Shown here: piece after piece, positions 1-14,322 of the stretch | Layout of the letters: every line of letters begins with the position of its first letter | How positions within the stretch are numbered: position 1 is the stretch's first letter | NCBI RefSeq assembly: GCF_002443255.2 | Contig: NW_019211456.1 | Coordinates: 50,652,486 to 50,716,485, forward strand | Length of the DNA stretch: 64,000 nucleotides | Source: Varroa destructor | Taxonomy: Eukaryota > Arthropoda > Arachnida > Mesostigmata > Varroidae | Direction of reading: 5' to 3' | Program-made: the position numbers and the translations under genes | The notes under the pieces: model-generated | What the model was told of the DNA's origin: nothing | Database searches by the model: none | What the model saw: only the letters and a program-made list of their open reading frames with translations

Positions 1-3000
1 ATTTACTGATACTGAACCCATACCCTGCGGAAGATGATGTTTATGTGCTAGTATTTTCTGTTATATAGAAATGTAGTGGAAATGCAATCCTTATTCGCCC
101 TTTAATCTCCCTCTATTCGGCCAAATGGAGAGTAGGCGCTAAGCAACAGGAAAACCGGTAAGCAGGGGGGGCAGTGTTGACATAGAAACGCAAATAGATG
201 TATGTTTGTTCAGTCACGGTCAACACTCCAAACATGCAGCCCTTACAGATGCCAAAGCTTCGGGCGGCAACGTCCGCTTTTATAAATCCATAAAGTAGCC
301 GGTGATTTTTAGGTGTTTTGCGGTCGGTCCATTGCTCCGCTATGTGTGTGCAATAAATAAAAACTGCGGTCACCACCGGGAGCGTCATCAGCAGCCTTCT
401 GTGCTGCGTGTGTGTAGATGTGATAGGAGTAGCCTTTTACGTTCGCGCCCCCTTCCTCTCGCCCCGCCCCCATTCTTCTCCCACGCCGTCTGTCTCGCTA
501 TAATAGAGAGTCCATTCTCTGAAAACAACATTGTTACCCCATCGGACTCTTCTTAAAAAGTGAGAAACAGCTCTGATGCTGTTAGCCATAATACAAATCT
601 TTTCCTAAGAGGATCTTCTTTTCACACAGCCCAGACGTACTTTTGCCTATTTACACTTTTTCGTTACCTAACAAATCACAGTGTAGTTGCGCTAACAACA
701 ACCGGCAAGTTCCTCCCATCCCCTACTATTTACATCCTAAATTTTGCTAAAATAATTTTAAACAAAGTAGATATCTGTGCTGAAACTCTGGCTAGTATCC
801 GTAGGACGCAGAGTGACAATACGTATGGTCAAAACAACGACTTGTTGCCGCTGCATATGAGAATACCAATAAAGCAATACTGTAGTATGTACAAGTAATA
901 ACAGCAGTAAAAACAAATCAAGTTATGCAGTAAGGCTGTATGCACTATAGCGTTGCCTGGATAACCTCTAGAGTAAGTTGATTAGATCCACACAATCTAT
1001 GTGGGTGAACAGAGCTATTAATATAGATACCATTAACATAAACCAAAGTATTACATTGAGAACTGGCCTTAGCGACATCTTTTCTACTACGAGACAAACA
1101 ATGTAATCGCAATGAAAGATCTGCCAACGTTGCCCCACTGCTACGATCTTGAATTTTATAGATTAAAACTAGAAACATAAGCCACTGTGTTATTTTCGAC
1201 ACCCTCTGCATTTACTCAATCAAAAACGTATGATCTATCAGGAATAAAATTAAAAAGATAAACATACTCCCGTACGCTTTGTTCACCAACGACATTTGCT
1301 TTAGGCATTAGTCTTATCAGAAAGATTCTGTGAATGCAATTGTAATTATCTGGATAGAAACAACGCTATGAAACTTCAGCGAAAATAATATGACGTTTTG
1401 TCGGCATGAATGTCTTTAGTGTACCACAATATATTTTCAAGGAGATAAGCGTTCGTCGTCGTGAATCGTCAGCAAGCCTAGGTCTCAGGCTCGAAAAGCG
1501 TGTAGGAAGGGAATAGGTACTTGGAATTAGAATGAGCTTGCGTCTGGAATAGGCGCTTCTGGAGTATATTTCCGGATGGTCCAGACATTACGTCTCTTCG
1601 AACGTTTTATAGCTCTTGTAAGGCTGGCAGCGGTGTGCGCGCCCCGTCTCGACAGGACGGAATACGTATTGGAAATTGAAATGCTTTATTGACTAAATAT
1701 AATTTCCATTACCTTTGGCCATCTTCTAATAAACTAAAATGGGAATTTCTGAACATTTCATAAGCGGGTGCAAAATCGTACTGGTTTTTAAGACTTTGAT
1801 GAACTTACGTCACTTGTGATTGAGCGTGCCAAATATTAGACAGTCAATATTATACGTAAGAAATATAAGAACAGTATCTTCTAGAACCCTTTCATTAAAT
1901 AGAAAATCACCGCATTTCGATCAGGGAGGATCACTGCCTAAAACTTTGCAGGAAGAAAGCGATTCTCATGAAATAAACGTGCAAAAAAAAAGTGGCCACT
2001 CCAGAACGTAACCTATTTGAAAACAGGTGGCAGCATCCTATTGTGATTACTACTATACGAATGCTTGGAAGCTGGATCTCACATACCGAGCAATTACGTG
2101 AATAGAGAAAAGTACACAGGTATTTATCTCCGGAACGTAATCTTCTATTATTTGACAAACATTTCTAATCGTTATGACTTAGCTCATCGTAAAGCGGTCC
2201 AAAACATGTCACTTAGACCTAGGCTCGAATATGAGCAATATCCGCTTATGTATATATACACACCTTCAGCTCTTCCACCCCTCTACCGTAAATTAGCTAA
2301 CAAGTTTTCGAACGCGATGCTCGAGAACACAGATCGCAAAGCGAATGCTATAACGAAAGTCTGAGAGCAAAAAAAAAAACAGGGACCGAGAGTAAATTTG
2401 AGTTAGGTAGGCGACAGTTGAGAGAGGGAAAAGGGGACCCATTCCTTGATGAGGATTTCATCAAGATCACGAGGGGTTCTTACATGAAGCGTCCTACAGC
2501 GATACCGCCGTCTACATCCACTCGCCCATCATCCGCGTTCGGTACGCGGGACGCGGCCTGCTACAGTCATAAATTGAATTGCAGGCTCACGGTAGTGAAG
2601 CGAAATCACGGGAGCGCGCCAACGAGCGACCAAATACGTCCCAATGGCCCTCAAGGGACTCATTAATTTTCTTAGCATTATCATATTATCATCATTTTCT
2701 TCACGGATATCATCTCGCTCAAGCACATTATTTTTCTCTGAGGAACACCAACGCTTATTTCTTCAATGAAACTTTTCTTATTTGTAGACATTTTGTGCGC
2801 ATAGTATGTAATGAAATCGAATTAGAGCCAAATTCTAATATGTAATCACAACATATTGGCCTATTCCTAATCCCTAACGTATTACGCTGCAAATGATGCC
2901 CGTATATCTTATAAGCGTCGTGCATTTTTTTTTAAGACAGATGTCTTTTTAAGCATCCTTCGTACGTGTCGATGGGAAGGTTGTGGGAGCTAAAGGAGGC

Positions 3001-3446
3001 TACATTTTGCTAACATTTTTCCGCCTTCTTTTTACCTCTTCAAATGGCAGCAAAATACATACGTTGAGATCTATAATATATATGGGGGTATTTCTTGGTA
3101 ATAATCGACAAATCTCGATCGGCTGAACCGAAATGGCTCCCGGAAGAAAATTTAAATTTTTAGGTTAAAAATTACGTTTGAAGGTTGAAAAATTAACATA
3201 TTGTCCTACATAAAGAGATTTTACATATTTCGATTATATACCAAAAGCAAAAGCTTGAGGCCGTACCAATAATCTTACACAACACTGTCGCGCTCGCTGT
3301 TTAAGAGCGAAGCTTTGCTCGAGTAAATGGCTGGCACTGGCGCATCGTCAACGCAATTGTAATACTCGTAAATGCCGAGATACACGTCAGTTCGGTACGA
3401 TCGGTAGATTGTGGACACGGTCTTTACGGAAGCTACAGTTTCTTGA
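1..3446. other. No gene seen
   Basis: Mostly AT-rich sequence with a small GC-rich pocket at about 420-480. The open frames are short, in mixed frames, and none has recognisable content. Confidence 0.6.
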
Positions 3447-3462
3447 CCTAACGCCTCTAAAG

Positions 3463-3579
3463 GATGTCGATGTGCGAGCCTGAGTGGACCAGGGAACGAG
3501 GTCCCAGCAGCCGAAAATGAAATTTTGGCTGAAGTAAATAGAATAGGCGCCGCAGTTATAATGATGGCTCGACATGAAG
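3463..3579 (+). CDS. Candidate coding exon or old coding remnant, unknown protein
   Basis: Not recognised. An open stretch (3447-3599) reads GNEVPAAENEILAEV then NRIGAAVIMMARHE, an amphipathic helix-like composition. It is bounded by a possible acceptor (CTCTAAAG before 3463) and a good donor (GAAG/GTAATC at 3580). Both boundaries are phase 1, so a 117-nt exon would be symmetrical. There are no neighbouring exons I can support, so it could equally be a transposon remnant or chance. Confidence 0.18.
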
Positions 3580-6500
3580 GTAATCACATTATTACCCCCT
3601 AAAAGAGTGCTGACCGGGAATTACTCTATGTCTAGATAGTTGATAAACTTAGCTTAGCGCGAACTATGCCCACGCCATGTGCTCGAACAATCAATTTTTC
3701 GTACTTTCGTCGCTATTATTGTATGGGGGAGAAGTATTGCTCGAATAGATAGCATTCGTTCTGCTAGTATATAGTATTATACTGCCAGCACAAACGATGT
3801 TTATTCGAGTATAAAAACATAGCATAGAGGTATGTTTGTTTCTTATAACAAGGATTTAATATAACTGAGGCGTTCGTGACATCTCGTTGTGAATCCAAGA
3901 TAATGAGTGAACATCCTTTGCGAAAAATAGAAAAGAAATCAACTTCTATAACATCCCATGTAGAGGCTGTGTACGACGATGAGGAGAAGCCGATGGCCGA
4001 CCTCACTCATGTGAGTCCAAGAAATAGTTCATAAACCAAAAAGAGCCTATAGGACTTTTACTTACTTACTGACTCACTTAAAATTCAGCGTAGCATGAGT
4101 TAGGTGAACCCCTGCAAAGTCCTTAATTAAGGGAAGCTAAGACCCAAGTAAATGTTGCGTGTCATTTCTATACGATTCATCTGAATAGTGGTTTGTGCAT
4201 AGTGCCATCATCTATAGAATTCGTATAATGGTAGGCATGACCCGAAAACTGTATATAGAATCCAAGACGTTTATTTGTCAAAAGGTAAAATTTATTCAAA
4301 TTCGAATCTTGTCTGCTTTGTACCTAAGCCTGTAAAAAGGTTTCGAAATTATAGACAAGTCATCGTTCCGCCATATTTCAGTCTAGCAAGCGACCGAGAA
4401 TTTTCCTTATTTTTGTAAAGCTAAATTGTTGATAACAGTGGCGAGAATTAGAACAATATAGATGGAAAATTCAAAATATATCATTTTATAAGATGACTTC
4501 CACGGAATCGTTTCTAAATTTATAGGTTTAGAATACCTGATTGAAGTGCGTCACTCGTAAACTCAGTTTGAGTTTGATAATTCAGAGTTTCTATAGGGAC
4601 TCGACATAAGGCTATGGGCAGGCCATTCGAGCTAAAATCACTCAGCCACCTTAACCCTCGCCCCTGCCCCTCTTCACTTCACTTCACTCCATTCACTTGA
4701 CATAACCGTCTGCCTATTTTATCTAGACTCGTACAGATCATAAACGCCAAGTGGTAGAACAACCTTACTCATAATCTGTATGTAGGCAACCTAGGTACGA
4801 TTCAAGCGTAACGGTTCCAGCAGAAGTTTCCCAATAATTAGTAGGTCTGCTCTCACCCCACTTTACCCTATATTGATCGCTCGTCATTAAAAGCGGGAAT
4901 GCTTCTCTTACATATAAAGTAACAATTCTTCTAGCCTTTAGTTTAATTTTGTACCATATAAATTGACTATGTCGTAACTGTGGATTTATAAACTATCTTG
5001 TAATCAATAGCGCAGATTTAAGTCGCAAGAGTCCGCCTGCTGTGACGGTGATGAAACCGTAAGGTTTTGCCAATACTGATGATGGGCTTAACTTTGCGTC
5101 GCCGTTGTGTCAAGTCTCGAGAGTTTTGTTAATTAAGCTTGTTTATGTTCTTGTTATAAACGAAGAAAAAAAAGTAAAGCTAACTATAGTTGATTACTGG
5201 ACCGTGTTTATCATGTAAGTAGTGAAGTTTTCAATGGGTACGTAGTACGTGGCCGTAGTTGCTACATAAAATAAAGAATTACAATACAGTCGTTTCTACA
5301 TGTAGTTCATAGGAAAGGATGTACCATCATTGTCGTTATTATATCATTATGATTGCGTTCTTTTTGTTACTTCTGTTGATGTGAAAATCGTCCCTTCCGG
5401 TGAAGGTCTGGCTATTATTGTTGGCTGTACTGTTGATGCTATTGACAGACCAATCGAAGGAGCGTAAGAAGAAGCTTGGGGTCGATAAGCTACTAACATA
5501 AGGAGAACCAAAAAGAGAAACGAGGTGGCCCTCGGGCGGTACGAACCCGCCGAGGGCTTGCCCAACTGAATAAATAGGTGCATTTAGCTCTTGTCTCAGT
5601 ATCGACAATGTTTGAGCCACTTTTACGATTGGCACTTTACCACTGTTTCTTTAACTGGTTCCAACTTGTTATCAAGGGTCTATTGTTATGAAACCGATGC
5701 CGTCTAGGTGCGTGTGCTTAGTTGTTTTTACTCATGATGTGCATGGCATACGAGTTATTACACACAGAATGGTTTTAGTTCGCCATAAGTCACACTTTCG
5801 CTTGACGGCACGCGTCTATACGTTTTAAGAACACAATACGTGCAAACAATTTCGTATTCAGAAATAACGACTTTTTTTCCGTTATCTCCGACGCCAAAGA
5901 TTTTCTTAGTTTGGCCTGTAATGCACATTTGAGCTTTTCATACTGAACCTATTCGAACGGCAATGTGCTTCATATGAGTGCCGCAAATACGTTTTCCTGT
6001 AGAATTGGTCACCATATATACTTAGCATGCACACCGTATGTTAAGAAGAGAAAAAAAAAAAAATTAATTCGTGCCCGACTTCGTGTCAAACTAACTATCT
6101 AAACGAGAAGCAGTTGGTGGTTAAATATTGAAGAGCATTATCCGTTCTTCAAAATAGCATAGGAAATATGTGGCACCGACTTATACATTATTCATACAGA
6201 GGTAACCCTTTTGACGCCTGAGCACCAGCAATCACCCTGCCGTGCTATATAATAGACGGCTTAATTATGAAACTTTTTTTTGTTCGTTTCCACAACGAGA
6301 TCACTTTAGTAAAAGTAACTTAACCGTATCTTAAGTAATATCTAGAAATTTTAGACAATAACCTTGAAAGCAAAATTCAGGAAGCTTGTAGTAATCTTAT
6401 ATCATTCGCCGATCTTGTTTGCCATCCAATATTGTATAGATAACCAGTACTTTCAATATTAATATTATTTTTATATTATATATGTATATATAAATTGATA

Positions 6501-9500
6501 TTGTTTTGTCAACTATCGCGAATATTTTTGACAAATTAAATAGAAGCAGAGCGTCCTTGGTGGCGACCGTACTAATATGACCGAATGCCCAGCTTCCGAC
6601 TAGACGTGAGACAAGCCTCATGAAAGCTACTTGTCGTTCGATATATTATAGTGTAACAAACAAAAAAAAAACAAACTAGATTGAAATATCGTGTGTACGC
6701 TGCCGTGCTACGTACGCGTGTGAAGGGCAAACGGCTTGCCTGTAGCGGAGTATAGTTATTTTAGATATCGTTTTTTACGTTTTTAGCTCATCGATCAGCT
6801 CGCGCCATTTAAACGATAGCTATCCTTGGCGCCGCGAAAATGAATGACTCCCTTTTTTGGTAGGCCATGACTCTCCTCCAGATTCTTAATGTTGTCCTTT
6901 TTTATGTTTGCTACTTCCTCTCTCTCAGGCCAATCTCTGCTGTAGCCACCTTCGGCTATCGTGCCTTATCCAGACCCACACGTTCCGAGAATGTGTTTGC
7001 ACACTTTTCGACATCTTAAATTTATGAATCACAGTAGCAATTTGTATGGATGAATTGTCTGATACTCGCCGGCTATCTACACGCTCTTATCGGTGGCAGT
7101 GTTGTCCCTTTCGTCTCGTCCTAACATGGTCTTCGAGTATAAGCGACTCCTTTATCCTGCCAGTCCTTCTTTTGACATCCGGAGAATGTGTCACCTTCTA
7201 CTGTCGTTTTACTTCATTTTCGTAGCGTCGTTATCTACCTGTCTCGTTCCGTTCTTGCTCTCTAACCCCGAACATCCACCAATACCGACCCACCGCGTTT
7301 CAACCGAGATTTTTCACACACGGCCAATGCCGTATTTGAACTCTTCTTGCGATGTTTACTTATACTGCATATACGTATCATACACATAGGTGTCTAACAT
7401 AGATAGCATATCCTATTCTGTCAGCTTCTACGGATATGTCGAATTCAAAATACGCGGTGCTGATATTGTCAATTTGGTAAATCGGTTACAAGAAATCAAA
7501 AACAGAGCTGCTAGACATCCATTTGGCCCTTGAATGCAGGAAGTTCCGCCGCTTGTGTCAGACTGCATAGTTGATCAATTATAACTCACCGCTTTCTTAG
7601 GGCTAAGACACGTCTCTCATATGGAATTTCAAAACATCGTAATTTCATTCTTCCACTGTTTTTGTCAATTATTTGAGTTTATTCGAAGAATCTGTTTTCA
7701 TACGCATTCGGCACGGCCTTGGTAAAAATAATGAATTTTATTTCTATAAAGATAGCACCTGCATGCTACCATCGCAATATAAGAGCACTACTTGTTCAGA
7801 ATTTTCCGTATAGGTGTGCTAGATGAGGAGGTTTAAAGAATACCCCGCCAGTTCCCCAGAGCTGGCATCAATAAGGTCTATCTTGCAGGGATACGTCGGG
7901 AAGTGTGGGCATGTTCTAAAATATATGAGCGTACAGTGTCAAAGTAACTTATGTAAATCAAATAACATTGTATCGAGCAGAACAAAAGTATGTTTGAACA
8001 TTCGCGGCAAAAAGTTACGCTAATTCACACTGTGTATATATTCTTAAGACACCCTATATATATACAGTGTGTCTACAGGGGTATATATATGTATATATTA
8101 CACCCTTGTTTCTAATGTTAAGGAAGTATTTTCTCCTGCAATAAAATAACAAACTTGTCATTGCGACGGCTTTTGCAATTTAGGCAAAGTTCAACTACTA
8201 TTCGGCTTATCCATGCCGGGATAAGCGTCCCTGCAGAAATTGATGGTTTATGTTATTATCAGTTTTACTGTGGCTTCTATAAAACTGAGGAAGATTTTCA
8301 GGTGAACAATTAGCTGCACAGGAAGATCGTCAAAAGGGTTTAGATCTGAAGGGCTTAAAAATCATCATAATGGTCCAAAAAACATTTTTAGCATACCTAG
8401 ATTATTATTAACCGTGGAATCCACATTTTTGGGGCTTTTGCCCTGCAACCGGTCCAAATAACCCTGCATGAATGCATGATATGTGATACCATAGTGAGTT
8501 TATATTTAACGCACGCTTACTATAAAAAAATAATTTACGGCTTAATGAAGGAATATTTGGGAGTGACTAATGAGTCGTCCAAACCCCGAATTGAAAATGA
8601 AACCAGGGTGAGTGGTGGTTGTAGGGGTTATATATGGAATCCCTACTCTCTGGCAAAAGGCTAAGGAGTTTAGACAGAGCGAAGCAGATACTTTTAAAAT
8701 TAGTACCTTTTGACCGACACGCCGACGTTCACCAAAGATGTTCAAAAAGTCTCCAGCCTTCCGAAACCCGAAACATTTATACGGACGCAAAAATCAAAAT
8801 ATTTCGTTTTTTACAAGTCCAGTTAATACATACGGCAGGAGGAACCCTAGGAACAGAAGTAAGTTTGTACTGCTCGGATTTCATCATTTTACTTGCCTCC
8901 AGTGCAGCACCGATCTGTTTTCTAGCGAATTTAGCTCACTCAGATAAGGAAACTAACCTGCCAGTTAATAAAATAACGCTTGTAGTACAAAAAAATTAAT
9001 TAGTCTTATATATATATATGTATATATTTAAAGTATTGTTTACACCTACAGACAGCTTTTGTATCCCGGAGAGCAGCGTAAATATTTAAGTTTACTTAAT
9101 TTGTGCTTGCTTTTACTATTTTTGATTGGCGTCGTATTTTCGCTGCCCCGTGATTGTTAAGCCCTTGGAAATTTAATTTAGAGCCTATGATGCTAATGAA
9201 TCGAGTTGCAATTGCTACAGTGACGAAAACCTCTCAATAAAAGGTTGCCCCAGCTTTTATGTGCTAATTGGTAACCCAACTGAAGAAAAAAGATAGCAAA
9301 TGCCCATTCGACTAGACATAATGTTGGCCCTTGAGCGCTTGTAAGGAGCTGGGCATATACCTACTAGTTTCGTCCAACCGATCTTCCCAAAAGGATCAGA
9401 CCAAGTGAAAAGAATTACGACAACTCCGCGTTTCTTTGTCAAAGCCAGGAGGAAAGAGGAAATTAAACTCTGTCTAAAAAGACGGCAGGAAAGCAGAACG

Positions 9501-10220
9501 CCACGGCCATAATCACCACCCTTCGAGACGCGCACCCACTCAGTCAAAGGTCGAAGACAATATACATGCATACACACTCATATATACTCGTTCACACATT
9601 GCAGACGCAGGTTAGCTGAACTAATATTGGCCGTGTAGAGTCTACGAGGCTATCCCCACTAAGACTGTTGGGAAGAGGACAGGACCGCAAGGAAGCTTGG
9701 TGGATTACGAGCAATTAGTAATGGTATTAAGCCTCACATATGAGAAATAAACCGATCAACGGGGTTCAGATGCTCTTATGCATGGGTAAATCAAAGCAGA
9801 TTTTGTCTCTAGTTAAATCAGGTGGCCATGCACCTTTTTCGAAACGGAAACTCGAGCGACCTGCTCTTGACCTGTGCAGGCTACATGTCCATATTTGACT
9901 GTTATGAATATTATCATTTGAAAGTGACCGCCCTCGTCAGGAGTAACACAACAATTTAAAAACAGCTTAGCGGAGCATGATTACTATAGTAACAATGAGG
10001 TACTGCTAGCTAGTATCTGGCACGCACAGACTGAAATTCAGCTTTAGTTCATACAAGATTTATACCGTAAAAACTCAGCGTGCTCAAAAGCGTGCTCAGT
10101 ACTATGTTTCGTAGCATATTGCCAGTGATCATAGAAATTGTTTGCCTTTGACCTAGACAGTATTACTATACTCTAGGATCCAGCCGCCATCGAAATTCAG
10201 GCTATGAGTTTTTTTCCTAT

Positions 10221-10529
10221 TTGGAAGCACGATATTTTCCCATTGGGTCTTGGCGCTATAGTTTACGCATACTCGTTATGTTCAGCTTTTGCTCTTGTCG
10301 TCGCCAAACTGCTCTCGTAAAGTTGTCGCAGGAGATAGTGGAGTACTTCGTCGGCGGGAAAGACTCTGCAATACATAGTAGCTTGAGGGACGTAAACATT
10401 TCCCAAGTTTTTTTTGCTATGCGTGGTGTGATAGCGGACGCAGTGGTCGGTATAACGGTGCGCAGAGAAGACGAAAGACACTACCTTGAAGAAAAACAAT
10501 TGGTCACTCTTGATCTTAGAGCTCATTGA
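10221..10529 (+). CDS. Open frame of 102 codons, unrecognised
   Basis: The second half reads EIVEYFVGGKDSAIHSSL and later VRREDERHYLEEKQ, which looks more protein-like than most frames here. No domain, splice context or homologue is recognised, and an overlapping 99-codon frame exists on the opposite strand. Most likely chance; recorded because it is one of few frames with plausible composition. Confidence 0.1.
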   Translation: MEARYFPIGSWRYSLRILVMFSFCSCRRQTALVKLSQEIVEYFVGGKDSAIHSSLRDVNISQVFFAMRGVIADAVVGITVRREDERHYLEEKQLVTLDLRAH

Positions 10530-11248
10530 AATCGCTGCATTGTGAGTGGCCAATACTCGCACTACAATATCGAATCCGTTGGCTAATCAGACAGACAGTT
10601 GGTACACGCTAAGCGAGTCACAGTTTCCCTTCAGCCCTCGGGTCATGACACAATCTCTTATTTTCCTCTAAGTTAGAATAGGCATAAAATGCTGTCTTTC
10701 AGCATGAAACGCTTACGGACCTGTCATGAAATGAAATTTACGAGGCTTACGTGGAAAGCACCCAGTTCCTACTCTGAACATGTCTACGTTACTGCTGTTG
10801 ATGTGCGACATCTGCAATAGCTAGTACTTACGTATCCTCTGGTCGAAGTGCAATACATAAAAGACTTCACCTTTTTTAGCCCATTAAAATTATAGTCAAC
10901 CTGCAATGCTCTGTCGGAAAATACCTTTTGCTAGTAAAAAAAAAAAAGTACTACACACGTGCCTGGAGGTAGATGGAATGCTGTGGAATCTGACTACTAG
11001 ACGTGACCCATTTCCAGGATGTTCAAAGCCCGCAGCGCCGCCAAGTAGTTTGCCGTTCTTCCAATGAACCAAAAACAGATCGTAATTGTGCGCGCTTGTG
11101 CAGCAGAGAACGCTTTGTCTGTATGAACAGCTGTGGCAGTGCCCTACGGCAAGTACAAGACGCCACTGAACCTTTCGGTGTCGTGCACGGGTACCTCATA
11201 TAAGTGGCACTGTTTACTCGGTTTTTAATCGGGTTACATTAATTGTTC

Positions 11249-11250
<2 letters not shown>

Positions 11251-11298
<48 letters not shown>
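11251..11298. repeat. (AT)24 microsatellite
   Basis: Forty-eight bases of uninterrupted AT dinucleotide, the longest simple repeat in the window. Confidence 0.99.
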
Positions 11299-11304
<6 letters not shown>

Positions 11305-14067
11305 GTACTTGTACAGATTAAAAGAGTTCCCATTTAATATGACAGCTAATTCAGCGTTTAGTACTTGTCTCTCTATCCTTACCACATTGTCACTTGCTGT
11401 TCTGTTTTGTACAGACGGTTAGCTTGTTTTGTTTAGCTAATAACAAGAACTTTTATTAAGACGAATTGGATTATTTTTTATAATCTAGTTATATTTTTGT
11501 AATTTATAATTTTTTTATTTTTATAATATTTTAACTCTTTTATAATTTAGTTAACTACTAGTTTAAAACGTCAAAGCATTGCAGTCTGGTGGTCGCTAAA
11601 AAAGCTACTGCGATTTCTTGCAGTGAAAGGCACCATATCGTTCTACACATATAAGGATCATCAACAGGACAAAGGTGAAGTATTCAGTACAATCAGGCTA
11701 TGAAAACGTCATCAAAACAACAGTAGAAATTGCTATTTTCAATGCGATTCTCGAATAAATCTTTATCTTAAGGCACAGGCCGTGTACGACTACACATTGC
11801 CCTAATATGGTTCGACAATTGCGTTCTCTAAAATGGAGCTCAGATGTTCCACTTATTTTTGCTAAGTCCAAAGTTTCTCTAAAATGTGCTCGTCTAATTT
11901 AGAAAGATCCCAGTAACGTGGTGAAGGCCAATAATCCTCTCATTCAGTCTCAGACAGTGCATCCTGTCAGGCCAAAAAATCACATTTACATTTTGCGTAA
12001 GATGCAACACTTTGTGGTTGCCGGCTTGCGCATAAGTTTACTGCCAAAAAGCATTAGTACTTAGTCTGAGCAAATTCTGCAAGCATGCTCATTTTATTAC
12101 GGCATGAACAGATACGACACTTAACCGCTAACAACATATTCCATAGGTAACCTGAAAACCCAGTATCATTGAAGAGACTAACTGGCTCTAAGTTCAGGTA
12201 AAAGTTGTCCTCGAATCCCCCGCAACGGCATTTCTACGCAAGTTTCCTACGATATAAGATGAAAAATATATGATACCGGATGTATTTTATAAACAGTGAT
12301 CTTCATTACATGTCCCACAAAATATGCAATGACGACAATTTCGGTCTCGTCGGTTTGGACCTGGCCGCATTGATTATATGCTGATGAATCTTACATTAAG
12401 GACATGACGGATTTTTCAAAAACGTTTTGCGTTACATTTAGCGATTTCTGTCTTTATACTAGTTATACGTTCACGCGCAGATTCTCTTTGCCAATATCAT
12501 GCTGTTCTAGCTTCAAACGTGTCCCTAGTAAACTAATAGAATAATATAAACTAAAATTAATCAATGCAGTGGTATTTTGGTGAATTCCAATACCTTCTCT
12601 TACCGCCACCTCATCAACCTATCGATCCCGCTGATTAAATTCTACATAATCATGATAAATACAGCTCTGACAGAGTTCTTACTTAAGAGATCCAACAAAG
12701 CTGGAAACCGTTGATAGATGGAAAATAAACGGTAACCAACGATGCATTTTACGTCCATAAACTGTCCTTGAAGAACTCTCTCTGAACGAATAAAGTCAGC
12801 TGAATCATGCCTTCTCCCACCTCTGTGCCGTTTCAGTCACTAAGATTGACCTAAGTAAAGTGTGATCGCCAAGACTGTCGACACCGGAGCCCCGTATTTT
12901 CACTCATATTTATGTATCGTACATGAAGATTTTCAAGCATTTGCAAAGTCTGAGCGCACACTACAGCCATAGATATCTGAAGCAGCGATCGTACCAGCCA
13001 CACCGGGGTCACAAGCAAGGACCCAACTTTACTTGCATAGCTCAAGCTGTAGCCAATTGGCTGTTTCTCGAATCTGTACGTAAGATCTATGCTGTCTTTG
13101 GTAACTACCCAGTGTGTCGCAAAACATAAACTGTAATGGTTAGAGGGACAAAATTGGTCTTGCATATAGTACGTGGGCTTCTTTAACGGGCTGGCACTCT
13201 GTCCATTGCCACGAATCCGTTTCAGAGTCTGAGAGAGTGTTCGGAGTCTGACTGCCACAAACATCTCTAAGTGTATTGTCAAATTATTTTGAAATTAAAG
13301 CAAGTTTGAGTCAAGTGTCATAAACATGAGCCGTTCTTTGAGATACCCTCGAAGACTCTTTTCGGCTTCAGTTGTGAGTCAGCAAGATCCTAGCTAAGTC
13401 TTTATTCGCATTGGTATTTTGCCTGAAAAATATTAGTAGACAAATATGATACATCATTAAGTAAAGCACTTAAGTGTGTGCTAATCACGGTATTGATGAA
13501 CGTCTTAAAAGCAGAAATATTTCGAAACTCGTGTTCTGGTCTCAATGTCTGCGCTCAATACTTCTTAAAGAATCATCATAGAGAAAGAAGCATGCTAACT
13601 AATCGGAACATCATGACTCGGACCTCCAAGGTTCACATAAATACGCCGCAACCGAAAGCTGCGATTTTCTGTCCTTCTACTTCTCAGAGCACTTTTAGCA
13701 TATATTGAGCCGTTACTCAACAATATATACTTATTCGGTAAACGATACATCGACTTTTAGCTAAGGATGTGGCCCACCTATTCGCCCCTTCGTATGTTTA
13801 GGTTTATTGCTCTCTCAAACAGAAGGAATAGTTTGTCGTCTTACGGATTCTATTTGAGCTTTCTTTCTCTTTCAGCTCGATGCCTCTAGGGAAATCAGCT
13901 GACTCCGTGACACACAATCACACACAAAGACCGGAGCTGGTCGTTTCCTTCACACGAACGCACGCGCGTACACACCCACTGTCCCACTTAGCGGCTGGCT
14001 ATGCAAGTTGCACAAAAGCTCTATCATAATCGCTTCCGTGCATAGACACTTCTACCATCAGATTCGG

Positions 14068-14322
14068 ATGAAAATGATACACGCCACCCTCGCCGTCCTC
14101 AATTGGGTCTCTGTGTTACTGGGGTCTCAAGGCGTTAGCGTCCGTGATGCAAAGCACAGAGATGTCAGGAAGAAGGGCTACAGCCGCTATTCTTCTGGCA
14201 TACACACGTATATATATACGTACTTACATAAGATTTGTTGCAGTATATTGGCTGCAGTGGTAGCAGGAGAAGGATTCACCAGCAATGGAGCAACGCAGCT
14301 AGCTGAAACTAGTCAAATGTAA
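14068..14322 (+). CDS. Small open frame with signal-peptide-like start, unrecognised
   Basis: From the in-frame ATG at 14068 the product starts MKMIHATLAVLNWVSVLLGS. The hydrophobic core could be a signal peptide, followed by a basic segment with a dibasic pair (DVRKKGYSRY). That layout is seen in secreted peptides, but a second hydrophobic stretch (ICCSILAAVVAG) and a microsatellite-derived TYIYTYL run sit downstream. No homologue is recognised. An alternative start in frame is at 14008. Low support. Confidence 0.13.
   Translation: MKMIHATLAVLNWVSVLLGSQGVSVRDAKHRDVRKKGYSRYSSGIHTYIYTYLHKICCSILAAVVAGEGFTSNGATQLAETSQM

Noticed and set aside
12851..13282. 143-codon minus-strand frame
   Set aside because: No recognisable domain, no splice context, and a composition typical of chance translation.
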